NCBI GenBank assembly: GCA_012269545.1
Contig: JAAXKB010000032.1
Coordinates: 28,546-79,547, forward strand
DNA from: Gammaproteobacteria bacterium
Lineage (GTDB): Bacteria; Pseudomonadota; Gammaproteobacteria; Pseudomonadales; Azotimanducaceae
Length of the DNA: 51,002 nt
Reading direction: 5' to 3'
The notes beneath the pieces were generated by a model, which saw nothing but the letters and a program-made list of their open reading frames with translations, did not search any database and was not told the origin of the DNA. Positions 18,488 through 26,989 of the stretch are shown piece by piece (positions within the stretch are counted from its first letter, which is position 1; every line of letters begins with the position of its first letter). Both the position numbers and the translations under genes were made by a program.

Positions 18488-19267
18488 ATGCTCAACAATA
18501 AAAATATCGTTATCACAGGTGCTGGCAGCGGCATCGGTCGAGCCACAAGTTTGCTAGCCGCGCGTTATGGCGCCAACGTCTGCTGCGTCGATCTTACCGA
18601 CGGGGTGCAGGTTACAGCCGATGAAATTCAGGCCGCTGGCGGCAAGGCTCTAGCCGTGCGAGCCAACGTGGCAGAGGAAGCCGAGGTCGAAGCCTTTGTC
18701 CAGCAGTGCGTGGACCACTACGGTCGTATTGATGGCATTTATGCAAATGCTGGGGTTTCTGGCGGCGGTAAATCCGTGACAGAGCTGACCGTTGCAGATT
18801 GGCAGCGAACCTTGGGCGTCAACACGGTTGGGGTTTTTCTTGCGGTCAAACACAGCCTGAAACACTTTCTGGCTCAAGGGCATGGCGCAATTTTGTGCAC
18901 GGCGTCCGTCGCAGCCTTGCGAGCCAACGCGGGAGGCGTCGATTATTCGGCCAGCAAGGCCGGAGTGGTGAGCATCGTACAAACTACCGCTTACCAGACG
19001 TACGGGAGCGGGGTTCGCATCAACGCCATTTGCCCTGGCCTCATAGAAACTGGCATGACCAAGCCGACCTTCGACCGCGCCAGAGAACGCGGCACCGAGG
19101 ATAAAATCGGACAGATCAATCCAATGAAACGCTTTGGTCAACCTAACGAGATTGGCGAGATGGCCTGCTTCTTGCTCAGTGACCGTGCATCCTATGTCAA
19201 TGGACAAGCGGTGCCGGTTGACGGCGGTCTGTCATCATCGCACCCGTGGGTTTATCCAAGGAACTAG
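18488..19267 (+). CDS. SDR-family NAD(P)-dependent oxidoreductase
   Basis: A classical short-chain dehydrogenase of 259 residues. The cofactor loop TGAGSGIG is at residues 10-17, NAG at 87-89, and the catalytic Ser140, Tyr153 and Lys157 lie in ASVAA and YSASK. An acidic residue after the second strand (Asp35 in CCVDL) favours NAD over NADP. The ATG has GAGG a few bases upstream. It lies eight bases behind the cyclase-family gene and probably acts in the same pathway, although the protein has no export signal while its partner does. The substrate cannot be told from sequence. Confidence 0.92.
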   Translation: MLNNKNIVITGAGSGIGRATSLLAARYGANVCCVDLTDGVQVTADEIQAAGGKALAVRANVAEEAEVEAFVQQCVDHYGRIDGIYANAGVSGGGKSVTELTVADWQRTLGVNTVGVFLAVKHSLKHFLAQGHGAILCTASVAALRANAGGVDYSASKAGVVSIVQTTAYQTYGSGVRINAICPGLIETGMTKPTFDRARERGTEDKIGQINPMKRFGQPNEIGEMACFLLSDRASYVNGQAVPVDGGLSSSHPWVYPRN

Positions 19268-19277
19268 CCACCGAAGT

Positions 19278-19313
19278 GCTGTTCAGCGCCTCGGCAATTA
19301 GGCGTTGAACAGC
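19278..19313. terminator. Stem-loop between convergent SDR and acyl-CoA dehydrogenase genes
   Basis: GCTGTTCAGCGCC (19278-19290) and GGCGTTGAACAGC (19301-19313) form a 13-base-pair stem with one G-T pair and a ten-base loop. The stop codon of the minus-strand gene lies in the loop and its last codons form one arm. The position between two converging genes suggests a bidirectional terminator, but there is no strong T-run on either side. Confidence 0.6.
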
Positions 19314-21037
19314 GCCTGTGGCATGTCCATCAGCACATCGGAATCGGCCAAAATGCTTTGCTCTAAACCGATGGTTCGAGGAAGCAAGCGGGCGAAGAAG
19401 AAACGAGCGGTCTGTTTCTTCACCGTACCAAACTCGTCATCTTCCGCTTTGCCAGCCATTACGCCCCAAGCCCATGCACACAGCGTCGTCCCCATCATGT
19501 CGAGGTAGTCGGTCGACACTGCGCCGGGCAAATTTGCGTCTTCATTGCTTCGAGCGATCATTGAATCGGTAACCCTGAGAAGGCGAGCAAAGGCCTCTTC
19601 CACGGGCTGCTGAAAGCTAGGATCGACGTCAAACCCGCCTAACGCATCGAGTAACTCTTTCAAGGTCTTGCCGCCATCTCTGACCACCTTGCGACCAGCC
19701 AAGTCCAGCGCTTGAATACCGTTCGCGCCCTCGTAAATTTGGGCAATACGAGCGTCGCGCACTATTTGTTCTACGCCCCACTCCTTGACGTATCCATGCC
19801 CGCCCAACACCTGTTGCGCAAGCACAGCAGCTTCCAGACCCTTATCCGTCAGAAACGCTTTCACCACTGGAGTCAGCAATTGCCCAAAACGCTCGGCGCG
19901 CTCATCCCCGTTGTGCTTGGCTTCATCAAGCTGCATACCGGCGAAAAACGCGAACGCGCGGCAGCCGTCAACGTAAGCGCGCTGGGTAAGCAACATGCGC
20001 CGAACATCAGGATGCACAAGCAACGAATCGGCTTCGGTGTCAGGGCTTTGCGCCCCAGTCGCCGAACGGCCTTGAATACGATCCTCGGCGTACTTAGCCG
20101 AATGTTGATAAGCCAGATCACCAGCGCCCAAACCCTGCAAGCCAACGCTGAGACGTTCGTAATTCATCATGGTGAACATTGCCGCCAACCCCTGATGCTC
20201 CTCTCCGAGCAGGAAGCCCTGAGCGCCGTCGTAATTTATCACGGAGGTAGCGCTGCCATTGATTCCCATCTTGTGCTCTAAAGAGCCGCTGGCCCAGCCG
20301 TTGCGGGGCCCTAGGCTGCCGTCGGATTGAGGTACGTACTTCGGTACGATGAATAGAGAAATCCCCTTCGTGCCTTTTGGACCATCGACAATCCGCGCTA
20401 GGGTAAGGTGCACAATGTTTTCGGCCAAATCATGCTCGCCGCTGGTAATGAAAATCTTCGTGCCAGTAATGCGATAGGAACCATCCGCTTGAGGCTCGGC
20501 CTTGGTTCGCATCATGCCCAGGTCTGTGCCGGCGTGAGACTCTGTTAACGCCATCGCTCCGGTCCACGCTCCGCTGTAGAGCTTTTCAAGATAGGTTTGT
20601 TTCTGCTCCGCGGAACCGTGCGCGTCAATACTCAAACAGGCTCCTACGGTAAGAGAGCCGTATAAAAATAAGCTGCTGTTTGCCGCCCAGAACATTTCTT
20701 CGATCAAGCCCGCCAAACTTTTTGGCATACCTTGTCCGCCAAAGGCTGGGTTGCCCGACAGACCCAGCCAGCCGCCTTGAGTGAGTTCCGCAAATGCTTC
20801 TTTAAAGCCTGGAGGTGTGGTTACTTCTCCATCCTTAAGCTGACAGCCATGCTGGTCACCGACTTCATTCAGCGGTGCCATCACTTCGGATGCTAAGCGG
20901 CCGCCTTCGGCAATCACCGCTTTGACTAAGTCCGGTGAAAGCTCTTGGAACGCCTCTATTTGTGACCATTTTTCTTGAATATTGAACACATCATTCATCA
21001 AGAAATCCGCGTCTCTCTCTCGTGCTGCGTAATCCAC
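19298..21037 (-). CDS. Long-form acyl-CoA dehydrogenase (DmdC/FadE type)
   Basis: A 579-residue flavoprotein that oxidises an acyl-CoA to the enoyl-CoA. The extra C-terminal domain of about 120 residues (ending MPQALFN) marks the long subgroup that includes DmdC, the 3-methylmercaptopropionyl-CoA dehydrogenase of DMSP breakdown, and several medium or long chain FadE proteins. FAD and substrate segments MALTESHAGTDLG and GTKIFITSGEHD are present. The catalytic glutamate is in the normal place, in QIYEGANGIQ. The start is GTG 21037 with AAGG seven bases upstream. It stands alone on its strand, so a DMSP role is only a possibility. Confidence 0.92.
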   Translation of the reverse strand: MDYAARERDADFLMNDVFNIQEKWSQIEAFQELSPDLVKAVIAEGGRLASEVMAPLNEVGDQHGCQLKDGEVTTPPGFKEAFAELTQGGWLGLSGNPAFGGQGMPKSLAGLIEEMFWAANSSLFLYGSLTVGACLSIDAHGSAEQKQTYLEKLYSGAWTGAMALTESHAGTDLGMMRTKAEPQADGSYRITGTKIFITSGEHDLAENIVHLTLARIVDGPKGTKGISLFIVPKYVPQSDGSLGPRNGWASGSLEHKMGINGSATSVINYDGAQGFLLGEEHQGLAAMFTMMNYERLSVGLQGLGAGDLAYQHSAKYAEDRIQGRSATGAQSPDTEADSLLVHPDVRRMLLTQRAYVDGCRAFAFFAGMQLDEAKHNGDERAERFGQLLTPVVKAFLTDKGLEAAVLAQQVLGGHGYVKEWGVEQIVRDARIAQIYEGANGIQALDLAGRKVVRDGGKTLKELLDALGGFDVDPSFQQPVEEAFARLLRVTDSMIARSNEDANLPGAVSTDYLDMMGTTLCAWAWGVMAGKAEDDEFGTVKKQTARFFFARLLPRTIGLEQSILADSDVLMDMPQALFNA

Positions 21038-21268
21038 AGTAACGCCTTACATCGTAAAAGACTCAATTCTAACTTCCGTGCACGAAGCTCACCAACTTTT
21101 TTGCCTCGACAGCCGCTTGACTGGGTACCGATCATCCGACCCGCCGCGGCCGGCTTACGGCAGACTAAGGCGTAAACTGAGGCGAAAACCCGCAATGATC
21201 CCAGCTCTTTGATCTATGCAAAGAACACCCTGTGGCCTGAAAATGACGGGGTAGGCGGACTCTTTCTC

Positions 21269-22045
21269 ATGAAACACTCTCTTTATCAGGCCGTGAACTG
21301 GCTTTGGGAACAACACTTCCCAAGGCTATGCTTGCTGTGTGAGCAGGTCATTACATCAGCGAGCCCCGATCATCTTTGCCCTTACTGCAGACTCGCTTTA
21401 CCCTTCAACGTCCGCGCTTGCTCCCGCTGCGCGATCCCCCTCTCGCCCCATGCCACTCTCACCGGCAACGCCATAGGTCACCCTGAGCCCGCCACCTGCT
21501 GCGGCCAATGCATGACAAAGCCAATGGCCGACAACGCGGTTGCTCCGCTGATTCATCGCGACGGCGCCGCACACTTGATACACCGGCTCAAATTCCATCA
21601 GGGTGAACCGGAAGGCCGAGCACTTGCGCACATCCTACTCACCCACATCCGCTACAAGTATCCACAGTGCCTGCCGGAAATCTTGGTGCCCGTTCCTATG
21701 GCGTACTGGCCAGCCGTTAAACGCGGTTTCAATCAGAGCAGGTTGCTGGCCCACTACCTGGGTCGAGAATTCAATCTGCCGGTAAAACACGCTCTCCTTA
21801 AACGCCGCGCCGGACCCGCCCAAAGGACATTAGTCCGCTCAGAACGAGAGCGAATGGCGCTGGGTAATTTTTACTGGTGCGGCGAAGAGGGAGTGAGCAC
21901 TTTACGAGGCAAACACGTAGCTGTCGTGGACGACGTTGTGACCACCGGGGCCACTGCGCGGCAGGTCATCAAGTTATTACGTGCGCATGGCGCGAATCGA
22001 GTTGATGTCTGGTGTGCAACACGCACGCCCTCTGATGGCGTATGA
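21269..22045 (+). CDS. comF: ComF family phosphoribosyltransferase-like protein
   Basis: A ComF/GntX-type protein, needed in competent bacteria for DNA uptake and otherwise of unclear biochemical role. With the ATG at 21269 it has 258 residues. The N-terminal zinc-binding segment has CxxC pairs at 21/24, 37/40 and 51/54, with a further CCGQC later. The C-terminal type I phosphoribosyltransferase domain shows the PRPP loop VAVVDDVVTTGATA. An in-frame TTG at 21209 would lengthen it; neither start has a good ribosome binding site. The usual neighbour bioB is not visible here. It is followed 66 bases later by srkA. Confidence 0.88.
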   Translation: MKHSLYQAVNWLWEQHFPRLCLLCEQVITSASPDHLCPYCRLALPFNVRACSRCAIPLSPHATLTGNAIGHPEPATCCGQCMTKPMADNAVAPLIHRDGAAHLIHRLKFHQGEPEGRALAHILLTHIRYKYPQCLPEILVPVPMAYWPAVKRGFNQSRLLAHYLGREFNLPVKHALLKRRAGPAQRTLVRSERERMALGNFYWCGEEGVSTLRGKHVAVVDDVVTTGATARQVIKLLRAHGANRVDVWCATRTPSDGV

Positions 22046-22111
22046 CCAAGCCACACAATCTTTTTCAGCGCGCCAACCGTTTTCGACACCGCTTACTGAT
22101 ACAGTGCGCCA

Positions 22112-23107
22112 ATGCAAACCGAACAAGACAACCTGAATCCTGCCCCCTACGAAGCTCTCACCCCGGATGCTGTGTTAGATGCTTTGGAATCTATTGGTTT
22201 GGAACCCACAGGAGGCCTGACTGCCCTGAACAGTTACGAAAACCGCGTCTATCAGGTGGCTATGGAAGACGGCTCATTTGTCATCACGAAGTTTTACCGG
22301 CCTAACCGCTGGACTGATGAGGCCATCCTTGAGGAGCACGCTTTCACTCAAGGACTGTTCGATGCGGAGTTGTCCGTGGTGCCGCCGATGAGCATTAATG
22401 GCGATAGCGTGTTCCAACATTTGAATTTTCGGTTTGCGGTTTTTCGGCGCCAAGGCGGACATCCGCCGAATCTCGAAAATGAAGACGATCTGGAAGTGCT
22501 AGCCCGCTCCCTTGCTCGATTGCATGCCTTTGGCACAACTCAACCCTTCGCTCACCGCGTCACGCTGAATACCGAGCGTTTTGGGCAAAGCAGTAGAGAT
22601 TTCCTGCTGCAAAATGATTTCATCCCGCTAGAAATGGAGGAAGCCTATCGCTCCATAACCGAGCAATTGCTCGAGCGCATCACGCCGCTAATGGCAGATT
22701 CACCGGTGACGCCCATTCACGGGGATTGCCATATGGGAAACATCCTTTGGCGTGATGACACTCCGCACTTTGTCGACTTCGATGACTGTATGAGCGGACC
22801 GCCAATTCAGGACTTGTGGATGCTGCTCAGTGGAGAGCGTCCAAACCAAACCCTGCAGCTGAACCTGATTTTAGACGCCTATCGTGATTTTCACGATTTT
22901 GATGTCTCAACTCTGAATTTGATTGAACCCTTACGCACGCTGCGAATCATGCACCACGCCGCGTGGATAGCCAGACGCTGGCAGGACCCAGCCTTCCCCA
23001 TAGCCTTTCCCACCTTCGATTCCGTAAGCTATTGGTCCAACCATGTGCTGGCCTTACGAGAGCAACTCGCCATGCTGGACGAGCCTCCCTTGGTCTATAT
23101 GAGTTAG
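22112..23107 (+). CDS. srkA: Stress response Ser/Thr kinase SrkA (YihE/RdoA)
   Basis: A 331-residue kinase of the aminoglycoside-phosphotransferase fold. The family protects cells from programmed death after stress, and in E. coli SrkA belongs to the Cpx regulon with dsbA. The N-lobe has SYENRVYQV and VITKFYRP; the catalytic segment is HGDCHMGN (Asp205, Asn210), and the metal site is DFDD at 222-225. Residues IQDLWMLLSG and the tail MHHAAWIARRW are typical of the group. No Shine-Dalgarno is obvious. Unlike in E. coli, no dsbA follows; an EthA-like monooxygenase gene comes next after a 202-base gap. Confidence 0.93.
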   Translation: MQTEQDNLNPAPYEALTPDAVLDALESIGLEPTGGLTALNSYENRVYQVAMEDGSFVITKFYRPNRWTDEAILEEHAFTQGLFDAELSVVPPMSINGDSVFQHLNFRFAVFRRQGGHPPNLENEDDLEVLARSLARLHAFGTTQPFAHRVTLNTERFGQSSRDFLLQNDFIPLEMEEAYRSITEQLLERITPLMADSPVTPIHGDCHMGNILWRDDTPHFVDFDDCMSGPPIQDLWMLLSGERPNQTLQLNLILDAYRDFHDFDVSTLNLIEPLRTLRIMHHAAWIARRWQDPAFPIAFPTFDSVSYWSNHVLALREQLAMLDEPPLVYMS

Positions 23108-23283
23108 TTTAAGCCCGAGACTTCGGAGTAAGGATTCCCTCCAAGTTCGGTCATCTCCACCACAATGGTGAAATACCATTCCCGGCCGCGATGCGGGATT
23201 GATCACAAAATCACTATTATCTCGACGCGAATTTAAATATAAGCTTCTTAACGTAAAAAATTTCGGGTTGGAGAAAACCGCTA

Positions 23284-23295
23284 CTCAAGCTTGAG
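23284..23295. promoter_or_regulatory. Palindrome before the monooxygenase start (possible operator)
   Basis: CTCAAGCTTGAG is a perfect 12-base palindrome, 14 bases before the monooxygenase ATG and just upstream of its ribosome binding site AGGGAGA. A regulator bound here would block transcription or early elongation. No regulator gene lies next to it in the window. Such a palindrome arises by chance in about one per 4096 start positions, so support is modest. Confidence 0.4.
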
Positions 23296-23309
23296 CAGGG
23301 AGATATGTC

Positions 23310-24842
23310 ATGGAGCAAGCGAACGTTCAAAATCAAACGGACTTTGATGTACTGATTGTTGGTGCAGGAATATCTGGGATCGGAGAAGCCTATCACCTGC
23401 AACAACAATGTCCTGATAAAAGCTATTGCATCTTGGAAATGAAAGACACCTTTGGCGGTACTTGGGAAACGCACAAATATCCTGGCATTCGCTCAGACTC
23501 CGACCTCTACACCTTCGGATATCGTTTTAAACCTTGGACAGGCGTACCGATCGCCAGTGCTGAGGCCATTCTTACCTACATGGGCGAGGTCATCGAAGAA
23601 AACAACATTGGTGAGCATATTCGTTACGGGCACCGAATTACTCAGTGCAGTTGGTCCAGCGCAGACAACAAGTGGACCGTGACGGCGAAACGTAAAACGG
23701 ACGATAGTGAGGTCACCTTCACCTGCAACTTTCTTTGGATGTGTCAGGGTTACTACGACCATGAAAACCCTAACATTCCAAACTGGCCAAATATGGAGCA
23801 GTACCAAGGCATGCTCGTGCATGCTCAGCTGTGGGATCCGAAAACGGACTACGCAGGAAAGAAAGTCATCGTTGTTGGTTCCGGCGCTACAGCCGCGACA
23901 GTCATCCCTGAGTTCGCGAAGGAAGCCGAACACGTCACCATGTTACAACGCTCCCCGACCTATTTTTTCTGCAGCGAGAACCGCAACGAACTGGCTGACC
24001 GCTTGCGTGAAATAGGCATCGACGAGCCAACCATTCACCGCGTGGTGCGAGCACAAATTCTTTACGATCAGGACGTCTTAACAGAGCGTTGCAAAAATGA
24101 GCCCGATGTCGTTTTTGAGGAACTCAAAGCGTTGATCCGGGGCTATGCCGGCGACGACTTCGAATTCGAACCGCACTTCACGCCAAGCTACAGGCCTTGG
24201 CAGCAACGATTGGCTTTCTGTCCGGATGGCGATGTTTTTCAAGCTGCAGCTGCAGGCAAACTCAGCGTAGTAACCGATACGATCGAGACCTTTACCGAGC
24301 GCGGCATAAGGACAACATCAGGTGAAGAGCTCGAAGCTGATATCGTCTGCGTATGCACCGGCTTTCATCTCTCTATCATGGGTGACATTCCTTTTCGCGT
24401 CGATGACGAGCCCGTTGACTGGCACGACACCGTGAACTACCGAGGCATGATGTTTACCGGCGTACCAAATTTGGCGTGGGTTTTTGGTTATTTCCGCGCG
24501 AGTTGGACTTTACGGGTTGATCTACTGGGCGATTTCGTCTGCGGTCTGCTCAATCATATGGACGATATCGGCGCTCGCCGTGTCGAAGTCGCCCTGCGCG
24601 AGGAAGACAGGGAGATGGCGATACTGCCCTGGATCGAAGAGGATAACTTTAATCCCAGCTACTTAACGCGCGATATGGACAAGCTTCCTCAACGCGGCGC
24701 GAAACCGGAATGGCGGCACAATCAGGACTACTGGCGCGAAAAAGACGAAATCCCGGCCACAGATCTGAGCGGTTCAGAGTTCGTCTACGATGGCGTGCGC
24801 CGTGATGGGCAAAACGATGAGCTAAAGGTGCGAAGCGCCTGA
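23310..24842 (+). CDS. EthA-like FAD Baeyer-Villiger monooxygenase
   Basis: A 510-residue flavin monooxygenase closely resembling mycobacterial EthA across its length. The FAD Rossmann motif GAGISG is at 18-23, followed by FGGTWETHKYPGIRSDSD. The Baeyer-Villiger fingerprint reads Y165-x-G167-x3-H171-x3-W175-D176, with Tyr in place of Phe. The NADPH Rossmann motif GSGATA is at 190-195. Such enzymes insert oxygen next to ketones or oxidise sulfur, using NADPH and O2. The ATG has AGGGAGA upstream and a palindrome just before that. It is convergent with an acyltransferase gene. The natural substrate is unknown. Confidence 0.9.
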   Translation: MEQANVQNQTDFDVLIVGAGISGIGEAYHLQQQCPDKSYCILEMKDTFGGTWETHKYPGIRSDSDLYTFGYRFKPWTGVPIASAEAILTYMGEVIEENNIGEHIRYGHRITQCSWSSADNKWTVTAKRKTDDSEVTFTCNFLWMCQGYYDHENPNIPNWPNMEQYQGMLVHAQLWDPKTDYAGKKVIVVGSGATAATVIPEFAKEAEHVTMLQRSPTYFFCSENRNELADRLREIGIDEPTIHRVVRAQILYDQDVLTERCKNEPDVVFEELKALIRGYAGDDFEFEPHFTPSYRPWQQRLAFCPDGDVFQAAAAGKLSVVTDTIETFTERGIRTTSGEELEADIVCVCTGFHLSIMGDIPFRVDDEPVDWHDTVNYRGMMFTGVPNLAWVFGYFRASWTLRVDLLGDFVCGLLNHMDDIGARRVEVALREEDREMAILPWIEEDNFNPSYLTRDMDKLPQRGAKPEWRHNQDYWREKDEIPATDLSGSEFVYDGVRRDGQNDELKVRSA

Positions 24843-24917
24843 GCCGCCGTGTAAGCCGCAAAATCTGAACAATTGTTGAGCCGGCTCACCACGACAAGTC
24901 GGCTGGAAGATGCGTAT

Positions 24918-26057
24918 CTAGACGATATTTAGCTCATCACGATTACGCCAAATATTCGCGTATTGCCGGAGCAAATAGGGTCGCTCAGCGGGCGGCATCG
25001 CATGGAGCTCTGCTGCCAAGTATTGCACCGCCGGATGATTTTCCAACTCTCGGGTTGGGCTGTTTTCCATCACCATCTTGGCGTACCGATGGGTCGGATA
25101 CAGCCGCGTATTCGCTACGATACTCTCGTCGAGTTGAGCTGCCAGTTCTTCAGCAGAGGATGCCTGCAAAATCGGCTCACCAAAAACAAGCCGCACCCGC
25201 CCTTTGTGCCCCATCAAACCTTTGACCATGCTCTGCAGGTCCTCCTCAGGAGATTTTTCGTACACGCCCCGCTGATCAATCATCGCAAGCTCATGAGCCT
25301 TGTTCGGCCCGCAAGGATCCAACTCGTAAGACACAGAAACGGGCACCGCAGGGGCGTTTTGCAGCATCCGTTCCATGGGCGAATCGGTTGCCGTTTTATC
25401 ACGGTAGGCCAATAACAACATTTTTAACAATGCGGGATCCGTGCGGTCAAAACCGTCCTTTGCCCGACCTTGGCGCTGGGCGATCCAGACTGAAACCCCT
25501 TGCTGCAGGGACTGCTGCACGTAGCGACTGGTGCGACTGAGAGCTTGGTACTGAGCCCTTGCACCGGCCACACTGCGCTCCACAACAAAACTCTTATTCA
25601 GCCGCATCAAATCTGCAGCGAGGGAATTGCTCAGCAAATTGTCGCCAACTGCCATCCGACACGTATCATGTCCGGCATCTTGCAACAGGTAATTGAGCAG
25701 ACTGGAGTCCATCACGATATCGCGATGATTCGAGATAAACAGATAGTGATTGTTAGGGCTCAGGCGATCCAAACCACTAACGGACAATCGATCAATACTT
25801 CGATCAATCACCTTTTCAAAAAGTCCGGCGACCACGTTTTGACAATCACGAATAGAATTCAGGTTTCGCGTTTTTAGGCGAAGCAAAGACCGTGTTAGCC
25901 AGCGGCCCAGCGAGCGATTCCCCAACCAGCTGGGCATGACCAATTCGCTCGCGGCTTGGGCTAACTCGCGCGACGCAACCAACCTCGCCAGCACGTCTGG
26001 TACTTCTTGGTCGTGATAAGGGCGTATGGCATCAAATTCAGACATGCTATTTTCCAT
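24918..26057 (-). CDS. Glycerolipid acyltransferase (PlsB/PlsC-like)
   Basis: A 379-residue protein with an acyltransferase domain at about 100-290. The catalytic region reads SNHRDIVMD, where the spacing His-x5-Asp differs from the HX4D of PlsB and PlsC; the same NHRDIVLD form is known in a separate group of glycerol acyltransferases. The second block is VVERSVAG, and later WIAQRQGRAKDG and VPVSVSYE correspond to substrate-binding blocks III and IV. No membrane helix is evident. It probably acylates glycerol 3-phosphate or lysophosphatidate in membrane lipid synthesis. An ATG four codons downstream (26045) is an equally plausible start. Confidence 0.82.
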   Translation of the reverse strand: MENSMSEFDAIRPYHDQEVPDVLARLVASRELAQAASELVMPSWLGNRSLGRWLTRSLLRLKTRNLNSIRDCQNVVAGLFEKVIDRSIDRLSVSGLDRLSPNNHYLFISNHRDIVMDSSLLNYLLQDAGHDTCRMAVGDNLLSNSLAADLMRLNKSFVVERSVAGARAQYQALSRTSRYVQQSLQQGVSVWIAQRQGRAKDGFDRTDPALLKMLLLAYRDKTATDSPMERMLQNAPAVPVSVSYELDPCGPNKAHELAMIDQRGVYEKSPEEDLQSMVKGLMGHKGRVRLVFGEPILQASSAEELAAQLDESIVANTRLYPTHRYAKMVMENSPTRELENHPAVQYLAAELHAMPPAERPYLLRQYANIWRNRDELNIV

Positions 26058-26090
26058 CGTTAGCCCCGCATCAGCTCCAGTTCCGCCAGA

Positions 26091-26897
26091 TCAGATTGGC
26101 ATGCCGTTCAAACCGGCGTTCATTGCACTGAAGCAGATCCACAGACCCATGCACATTAACAGTATGAATACGCCGCGCTTCAAGCCCTGTTCAGAAACGA
26201 CTGGAGGAAACCTTCGTCCTAACCAAGTGCCAAGAACCACCGCCGGAGCACCCAACGCTGCATATAATAATACCGAAGCCGACAGGCTGCCTTCGAAAAA
26301 AACAATGATCGTTCGCGTCGCCGTCGCGAGAAAAAAATAGCTGAGCAAGGTGGCTCGAATAGCCGCCACAGATAAGGGTTGACTGTAAGCAAACCAACCC
26401 AACAAGGGCCCACTGGCGGAGAAAAGCCCGCCTAAGAAACCCCCAATCGCTCCCATACACCACGTGAAGGGCGCTCGTGATTCCTCAGACCAGCTGCGCG
26501 GCCGAATGCTCATGGACAAACCGCCGACTGTAATAAAGATTCCCAAACACAGCTCCAGAACCCACAGCCGATTGCCGTTCAAATACAGCATCAACCAATA
26601 GCCCAACAGCAGACCCGGAATAATGCCGACACCCAACCAGATCAGCATCGGGCGGTGCACATGCTGTGTATGGCCACCAAGTGATAGGGATGCGTTCAAC
26701 ATGCTGAGCAAACTTACCATGGCCGCCAGAGTGGGAATGTCCAGCAGCCGCAAACCGCCGATGACTGCAACAGCGATCATGCCCAGCGCAAAGCCTGCTA
26801 CCGCCTGTATATAGCTTCCGATAAGGAGCACAAGCAAAATCAAAAAAAGAGATGAATCGAGCATCGGCGCAGTCTGCCACAGACCACGGGAACACAT
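26091..26897 (-). CDS. TSUP-family (TauE/SafE) membrane transporter
   Basis: A 268-residue integral membrane protein with about eight helices. The two-fold repeat typical of the TauE/SafE family is visible: GSYIQAVAGFALGMIA in the first half and GAIGGFLGGLFSASGPLLG in the second. Relatives export sulfite, sulfoacetate or other small anions derived from organosulfur metabolism. AGGA lies ten bases before the ATG at 26897; an alternative ATG at 26864 would remove an 11-residue hydrophilic start. It precedes the acyltransferase gene by 33 bases on the same strand. The substrate cannot be deduced. Confidence 0.88.
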   Translation of the reverse strand: MCSRGLWQTAPMLDSSLFLILLVLLIGSYIQAVAGFALGMIAVAVIGGLRLLDIPTLAAMVSLLSMLNASLSLGGHTQHVHRPMLIWLGVGIIPGLLLGYWLMLYLNGNRLWVLELCLGIFITVGGLSMSIRPRSWSEESRAPFTWCMGAIGGFLGGLFSASGPLLGWFAYSQPLSVAAIRATLLSYFFLATATRTIIVFFEGSLSASVLLYAALGAPAVVLGTWLGRRFPPVVSEQGLKRGVFILLMCMGLWICFSAMNAGLNGMPI

Positions 26898-26989
26898 GCA
26901 TTTAGTTGTCCTAGAGAGAACCCTGCGACCAATTTCTGAGCAAAACCGTCATCTGTTAGGGTAGACCATCATTTTTCGAGGATGGGTAT

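Noticed and set aside
18650-19207. 185-codon minus-strand frame opposite the SDR gene
   Set aside because: Fully antisense to a gene with intact SDR motifs; no ribosome binding site or homology.
19712-20281. 189-codon plus-strand frame opposite the long acyl-CoA dehydrogenase
   Set aside because: Antisense shadow of a well-supported enzyme; composition is not protein-like.
24877-24888. TGAGCCGGCTCA palindrome between the EthA-like and acyltransferase genes
   Set aside because: Perfect palindrome but no loop, no T-run, and not near a start codon; it cannot be called a terminator or operator.
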